Below, piece after piece: positions 7,533-10,829 of a DNA stretch of 10,829 nucleotides. The number at the start of each line of letters is the position of its first letter. The stretch's first letter is position 1. A model generated the notes under the pieces. That model made no database searches and was not told the DNA's origin. It saw only the letters and a list, made by a program, of their open reading frames with translations. This stretch comes from Polynucleobacter meluiroseus. GTDB taxonomy: Bacteria > Pseudomonadota > Gammaproteobacteria > Burkholderiales > Burkholderiaceae. Where the stretch lies: the NCBI GenBank assembly GCA_945867755.1, contig CAMBJN010000036.1:1-10829 (forward strand). The letters are read 5' to 3'. Made by a program: the position numbers and the translations under genes.

Positions 7533-8354
7533 TTAATAAAGACCCAAAGTAATCAGACCCTTATTAAGCATGTAGGCTGATAGTGCAAACAGCACCAAAG
7601 CAAAGACTTTTTTCAGCTGTGCCACATTGAGTTGGTGAGCCACCTTAGCACCAAGAGGAGCTGTGACGACGCTGGCCAACGCAATACACACAAGGGCTGG
7701 GACGTAGATGTAACCAATCGAGCCACTGGGAAGGTTGGGATTGCCATAGCCACTGATGATGTAGGCAATCGCGCTGGCTAACGCAATCGGGAAACCCAGT
7801 GCAGCAGAAGTGGCAACAGCATTGTGCATGGCGACGTTGCACCAAGTCATGAAGGGGACTGATATGAAGCCACCGCCAGCACCCACCAAACTAGATAAAA
7901 ATCCAATGAAGCTGCCAGCGCCAAACATACCTAATTTGCCAGGCAGAGTACGACTTGGCTTTGGTTTTTTATTGGCCAACATTTGGTAGCCTGAGAAGCC
8001 GACAAAGAAAGCAAAGATCAAAGATAGCCAAGATGTTTTAAGGAGGGCAAATAATTTGCCACCACCTAAAAGAGCGCCAATCAGGATGCCGGGTACCAAG
8101 AGGATGACGATGTCCCAACGCACTGCGCCACGCTGATGATGCGCTCTGACAGAAGATAGGGAAGTGAAGATGATGGTGGCCATAGATGTGGCAATCGCTA
8201 TGTGAACCACCACTTCAAGAGGAAATCCATACAGCGTGAACAGGAAAGTCAGGAAGGGCACCATGATCATGCCCCCGCCTATCCCTAATAAACCAGCTGC
8301 AAAGCCTGTGAAACCTCCAAGAACTGCCAGTGCGCCGATTTGAACAAGGGTCAT
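7533..8354 (-). CDS. TSUP (TauE/SafE) family membrane transporter
   Basis: Inner-membrane protein of the TSUP family, whose members move sulfite, sulfonates, sulfoacetate or other small anions. The 273 residues form about eight hydrophobic segments with an internal duplication typical of the family: GLLGIGGGMIMVPFL (residues 21-35) is repeated as SSLVGAGGGFISVPFM (154-169), each followed by an alanine/serine/threonine-rich helix (HIAIATSMAT at 51-60, NAVATSAALGFP at 178-189). Between the halves lies a short charged loop KKPKPSRTLPGK. It starts 11 bases after the stop of the cytochrome c gene, so the two are probably one transcript. The substrate cannot be read from the sequence. Confidence 0.9.
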   Translation of the reverse strand: MTLVQIGALAVLGGFTGFAAGLLGIGGGMIMVPFLTFLFTLYGFPLEVVVHIAIATSMATIIFTSLSSVRAHHQRGAVRWDIVILLVPGILIGALLGGGKLFALLKTSWLSLIFAFFVGFSGYQMLANKKPKPSRTLPGKLGMFGAGSFIGFLSSLVGAGGGFISVPFMTWCNVAMHNAVATSAALGFPIALASAIAYIISGYGNPNLPSGSIGYIYVPALVCIALASVVTAPLGAKVAHQLNVAQLKKVFALVLFALSAYMLNKGLITLGLY

Positions 8355-8365
8355 TGATGACTCAT

Positions 8366-8677
8366 TTATTTAAATTTATAAAACTGTTGATTGAGGTAAG
8401 CCACTAAATCAGCTTCGTCTTCCGGGAATAGGTCCAAACGTAATTCTGTGTTGCACATACTCACCATGAACTTGAGGCGCGCAAGGTCTTGTACTTTACG
8501 ATCAGCTCTGGTGTAAATGATGTCACCATTACCAAGACCAGATTTTTGGGCATGACATTGGTAGCATTTGGCTTGATGAAGAGTTTTGCCATTATTAACA
8601 TCTGCAGAAAATACTGGTGATGCAATGACTATCGATGCAAGGATAAAACTTGTTGAGATGATTGTTTTTTTGAGCAT
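8366..8677 (-). CDS. Small periplasmic class I c-type cytochrome
   Basis: A 103-residue secreted electron carrier. It has a signal peptide (KK near the start, hydrophobic core, cleavage likely after VFSA at residue 25) and one haem-binding motif CYQCH at residues 38-42. It then shows IYTRADRKVQDLARLK and ends in EADLVAYLNQQFYKF, a pattern I associate with a group of short monohaem cytochromes of Burkholderiales. The sixth haem ligand is unclear: M71 and M74 are candidates and an extra cysteine, C75, is next to them. A GGGAGA ribosome site lies 5 bases before the ATG. The gene follows the 6S RNA and precedes the transporter by 11 bases. Its redox partner is unknown. Confidence 0.88.
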   Translation of the reverse strand: MLKKTIISTSFILASIVIASPVFSADVNNGKTLHQAKCYQCHAQKSGLGNGDIIYTRADRKVQDLARLKFMVSMCNTELRLDLFPEDEADLVAYLNQQFYKFK

Positions 8678-8706
8678 CGCGATCTCCCATTAAAGGTCTT
8701 TTAAAA

Positions 8707-8925
8707 GATTCCCCACCTTGGCCGCTAGGCCGTCATCCTGAACCCAGTAGGTTCAAGTTGGCATGGCAATAATGTTTCGGGTACATCAAGTCTTTCAGGG
8801 AGAGTATGACCCAAAGGCTGACTCTGTGAGTAACGAGACGTTCGCGCCCACACTATATGGCCCACGCCTGATGCTTGCGCATCGGTTCAAGGAACTATTG
8901 GCCTTGGCGCACCAGGTAGGGAAAG
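8707..8925 (-). ncRNA. ssrS: 6S RNA
   Basis: 6S RNA mimics an open promoter and holds sigma-70 RNA polymerase in stationary phase. Three things support the call. First, a 10-base-pair closing stem joins 8914-8923 (read TTCCCTACCT on this strand) with 8709-8718 (AGGTGGGGAA). Second, the segment read from 8904 to 8881, GGCC-AATAG-TTCCTTGAACCGAT, aligns with the E. coli pRNA template GGCC...CCTGAGCCGAT, with the expected pRNA start opposite 8881. Third, a hairpin CTTGAACC-TACT-GGGTTCAG sits near the 3' end, as in E. coli. Location directly downstream of zapA is also conserved. Ends are estimated to a few bases. At about 219 nucleotides it is longer than the E. coli RNA (184). I see no convincing promoter; TTGAAG and GAAAAT inside zapA have a poor 19-base spacer. 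Confidence 0.85.
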
Positions 8926-9237
8926 TATTTTCAGCGCAGAATCAACAGATGCTTCAATTTGATCAACTTTGCCTTGTAGGGCAATCATTTGATCAAGACT
9001 GGCACCAGGGTTTTCTGTGTTGCTGAGATTCATTTTGGCTGCCTGAAGGTCACCAGCTAATTTAATAGCGGTCATGATGGCAGCACGTTCAATACTGCGG
9101 TTGCCTGCAGATAAAGCTGCTTCTAGTTGTTCATCAACAAGGGCAGCAGCAGCTCTGAGGCTGGTTTCATGTTCTGGCGTTGTAGAAAACGCAAATTTTT
9201 GACCTGCCAGCGTCAGTTCAATGCGGTGTTGGCTCAT
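8887..9237 (-). CDS. zapA: Cell division protein ZapA
   Basis: Small cytoplasmic protein that bundles and stabilises FtsZ filaments at midcell. The 116 residues start with the ZapA beta-strand region IELTLAGQKFAFSTTPEHE, followed by LRAAAALVDEQLEAA and the helical RAAIMTAIKLAGDLQAAK. The second half is a predicted coiled coil used for dimerisation in the family, then a proline-rich end PGAPRPIVP. The start overlaps the stop of the preceding short gene (ATGA), indicating coupled translation. The last roughly 13 codons appear to overlap the 5' part of the 6S RNA. The order with ssrS downstream is as in E. coli. Confidence 0.9.
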   Translation of the reverse strand: MSQHRIELTLAGQKFAFSTTPEHETSLRAAAALVDEQLEAALSAGNRSIERAAIMTAIKLAGDLQAAKMNLSNTENPGASLDQMIALQGKVDQIEASVDSALKILSLPGAPRPIVP

Positions 9238-9470
9238 TGCATATCCTTGGGGTGGACAGAAAGTAAGTCTAATTGGCCGGTATCTGCTTGGCTAGGCAAC
9301 TTTTCTAAGATTTGCTGGATACGTGCCTGAGCATCTTCAATCTTGGTCTCAAGAGTCAAGCGTTCTTTATGGGATTGCTCAACAGCTTCTTGTAAGGCCT
9401 TGGCTTTACCCTCTAGGCGCTCTAGACTGTCTTGCAAACGGCTATATGAATTGTTTGTAAGTTCTGACAT
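9234..9470 (-). CDS. Short coiled-coil protein upstream of zapA (TIGR02449-like)
   Basis: A 78-residue protein that is almost entirely a charged heptad-repeat helix from about residue 5 to 57 (SRLQDSLERLEGKAKALQEA, then HKERLTLETKIEDAQARIQQ, ending ILEKLP). A short tail follows (DTGQLDLLSVHPKDMQ). Pattern and position match the small coiled-coil family often found just before zapA (TIGR02449, from memory); a role in the division apparatus like ZapB is a guess. The start at 9470 is chosen because the coiled coil begins soon after it; ATG at 9476 is possible, and the frame stays open to 9530 without support. No clear ribosome binding site is present. Its stop overlaps the zapA start. Confidence 0.75.
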   Translation of the reverse strand: MSELTNNSYSRLQDSLERLEGKAKALQEAVEQSHKERLTLETKIEDAQARIQQILEKLPSQADTGQLDLLSVHPKDMQ

Positions 9471-9500
9471 AGGCATATTGTATATACTACTCTCGTTCTT
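9464..9500. promoter_or_regulatory. Divergent promoter zone between zapA operon and riboswitch
   Basis: The palindrome GTATATAC (9480-9487) gives a -10-like TATACT on the + strand (9483-9488, towards the riboswitch) and TATACA on the - strand (9484 to 9479, towards the coiled-coil gene). CTGACA at 9464-9469 is a good -35 match, but only 13 bases separate it from TATACT, which is too short. The true boxes are therefore uncertain; only an overlapping divergent arrangement is supported. Confidence 0.35.
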
Positions 9501-9700
9501 AGGTGCTCTTGGAAGATAACAATCTACCAAAGTTAAACGGGAAACAGGGGTCTTATTAGTCTAAAACTAAAGGATAACCTGTGCTGCCCCCGCAACGGTA
9601 AGTGAACGCACGCAAGTGCCGGCTCAATCGATATACCACTGGCTTAGGCTGGGAAGGTCATTGAGTTAGTTTCATGAGCCCGGATACCGGCCTGGAATGG
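9501..9700 (+). promoter_or_regulatory. Cobalamin (adenosylcobalamin) riboswitch aptamer
   Basis: Conserved blocks occur in the right order: GGTGCTCTTGG at the 5' edge (9502), GGGAA (9539-9543), GCTGCCCCCGCAACGGTAAG (9583-9602), CCACTGG (9636-9642), GGGAAGG (9651-9657) and the B12-box-like AGCCCGGATACCGGCC (9677-9692). The stem after GGGAA (ACAGG with CCTGT) is longer than usual, with an extra TTAGT/ACTAA hairpin. It senses coenzyme B12 and precedes a BtuB-like receptor gene by about 90 bases, so it should lower uptake when B12 is plentiful. The 5' limit is approximate. Confidence 0.95.
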
Positions 9701-9719
9701 TTAATTGAGCTACGGGGAC

Positions 9720-9778
9720 GTTGCTCGGTTATGAAGGTTCCGTGCTTGCGGGGGAACAAGCCAGCGACCATTGTTTTT
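9720..9778 (+). terminator. Riboswitch expression platform: hairpin with T-run
   Basis: GTTGCT (9720-9725) pairs with AGCGAC (9763-9768), GGTT (9727-9730) pairs with the adjoining AAGCC, and an inner stem GTTCC/GGAAC (9737-9741, 9753-9757) closes a loop. TTGTTTTT (9771-9778) follows, which makes an intrinsic terminator likely. The inner loop carries TTGCGGGGG (9746-9754), the exact complement of CCCCCGCAA in the aptamer (9587-9595), as expected for the L5-L13 kissing contact. Control by blocking translation is an alternative. Confidence 0.65.
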
Positions 9779-9791
9779 GAAAGTTAATCCA

Positions 9792-10829
9792 ATGCTTATT
9801 AAACCAACCAAGGTTGCGCTCGCCTGCGCGGGTATTTTTGCAACCATCTCAACCGCGCAAGCGCAAACTAATTCGGAATTTAATCCTGTGGTGGTATCGG
9901 CAAGTCGATTTGAGGAAGCAAGTAGTGATGTTCCAGCTTTAGTCGAAGTTATTACCAAAGAGCAAATCAAAGAAAGTGGCGCAATTAGTATCCCTGAGAC
10001 TTTATCTCAAATTGGAAATTTAAATGTTAGAAATCTGAATGGCGGGCAATTAGGAGTTGGTGCAACTGTCGATATGCGAGGATTTGGCGCAAGCGCTCAA
10101 GACAATACTTTAATTTTGCTTGATGGCCAAAGAATGAATCCAATTGACAGCGGTTCGGTTCGATGGGAATCAATCCCCATGGATTCAATTGAAAGAATTG
10201 AAATTCTGAATGGCGGTGGTAGTGTCCAGTATGGTGATAGGGCTGTGGGTGGAGTGATAAATATCATTACTCGAACTGATCGGGTGTCACCGGCTTTAAT
10301 ATCCGTGACGGCAGGAAGTTTTGGGACTGCTGTCACATCTGGTAATTATGGAAAAAAGTTCAACGACACAAAATTTGACGTTAACTTTTCCGCTACCAAT
10401 AGTGAGGGCTGGAGAGATAATAGTCAGGCTAGCCAGGGTATGGCAAATATTGGTTTAACTCATTACCTTAACAAGGTTGATAAATTATTTTTGCTTAGCT
10501 CATTTAATTCGCAGTCTTACGGCACTCCTGGAGGTTTTTTGGGTGAGGTTGGGCAAGGTAATCCACGTGCAGCAAAGTTTAATAATGTGGGTGATAAAAC
10601 TGTTACTAACGGAGCCAATCATTTAATAGGACTTGTTAAATCAATTGGTAGTCAAAGTTTTCTTGAAGTTAATTTCAATTATTTAGATTCTGGTGCGACT
10701 CAGTACACGCCCAATTTGACTGATAAAACTACCATTTACGATAAGTGGAGTTATAACTTCAATCCGAGAATTAAAAAAACATGGCAAGACTTTGGTGAAT
10801 CAGTCTTTGGCTTTGATTACTCCCAATCT
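9792..10829 (+). CDS. btuB: TonB-dependent vitamin B12 receptor, 3' end beyond window
   Basis: Outer-membrane receptor that takes up cobalamin with energy from TonB-ExbBD. The reading frame is open for 346 codons to the window edge, whereas a full receptor has about 600. It shows a signal peptide (cleavage likely after AQA at residue 24), a TonB box-like NPVVVSASR (31-39), and a plug domain to about residue 160 with TLILLDGQRMNPID and IERIEILNGGGSVQYGDRAVGGVINIITR in three pieces (133-161). Alternating beta-barrel strands follow. A weak GAAAG lies 8 bases before the ATG. The riboswitch immediately upstream makes B12 or another corrinoid the likely ligand; the domain architecture alone would also fit other TonB receptors. 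Confidence 0.9.
   Translation, partial: MLIKPTKVALACAGIFATISTAQAQTNSEFNPVVVSASRFEEASSDVPALVEVITKEQIKESGAISIPETLSQIGNLNVRNLNGGQLGVGATVDMRGFGASAQDNTLILLDGQRMNPIDSGSVRWESIPMDSIERIEILNGGGSVQYGDRAVGGVINIITRTDRVSPALISVTAGSFGTAVTSGNYGKKFNDTKFDVNFSATNSEGWRDNSQASQGMANIGLTHYLNKVDKLFLLSSFNSQSYGTPGGFLGEVGQGNPRAAKFNNVGDKTVTNGANHLIGLVKSIGSQSFLEVNFNYLDSGATQYTPNLTDKTTIYDKWSYNFNPRIKKTWQDFGESVFGFDYSQS

Noticed and set aside
8697..8708. Perfect palindrome TCTTTTAAAAGA just past the 6S RNA 3' end
   Set aside because: Leaves no room for a loop and has no GC stem, so it is not a convincing terminator; probably chance in AT-rich sequence.
8763..9026. 87-codon + strand frame opposite the 6S RNA and zapA end
   Set aside because: Explained by the 6S RNA and zapA on the other strand; no homology or start signal seen.
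9710..9970. 86-codon - strand frame opposite the riboswitch platform and the btuB start
   Set aside because: Antisense to a clear riboswitch and signal peptide; not protein-like.

Overview
The window looks like the chromosome of a low-to-medium GC betaproteobacterium of the order Burkholderiales, most like a freshwater Polynucleobacter-type genome. The reasons are the pepA-holC pair, a zapA-6S RNA module preceded by a short coiled-coil gene, a Bug/TctC-type binding protein, the style of the proteins and tight gene packing. The genus is an inference and was not tested by any search. I see no insertion sequence, integrase, CRISPR array, tRNA or rRNA.

Region 1 (1-2778, + strand) is housekeeping: the 3' part of pepA (leucyl aminopeptidase, cut by the left edge), holC (DNA polymerase III chi subunit, 3 bases after pepA) and lgt (prolipoprotein diacylglyceryl transferase).

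Region 2 (about 2790-7510, + strand) is a malonate-use operon: a GntR/FCD regulator (matR-like), malonyl-CoA decarboxylase (matA), a periplasmic tripartite-tricarboxylate-type binding protein and malonyl-CoA synthetase (matB), closed by a strong intrinsic terminator. MatB would make malonyl-CoA from malonate, CoA and ATP, and MatA would decarboxylate it to acetyl-CoA. The binding protein probably delivers the acid to a membrane carrier encoded elsewhere. A TGTATACA palindrome nested in a wider inverted repeat upstream of the regulator is the probable autoregulatory operator.

Region 3 (7533-9470, - strand), read from right to left, holds a short coiled-coil gene, zapA, the 6S RNA gene ssrS, a small c-type cytochrome and a TSUP/TauE-family membrane transporter. 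The 6S RNA has no open reading frame of its own. I recognise it from its closing stem, a pRNA template segment resembling that of E. coli, and the conserved 3' hairpin. Its 5' end appears to overlap the last codons of zapA.

Region 4 (9480-10829, + strand) is a cobalamin riboswitch, with a downstream hairpin and T-run, controlling a BtuB-like TonB-dependent outer-membrane receptor that runs off the right edge.

I found no clearly new biological system. The most informative points are the arrangement of the malonate operon and its operator, the zapA/6S overlap, and the 9-nucleotide loop complementarity that joins the riboswitch aptamer to its expression platform.
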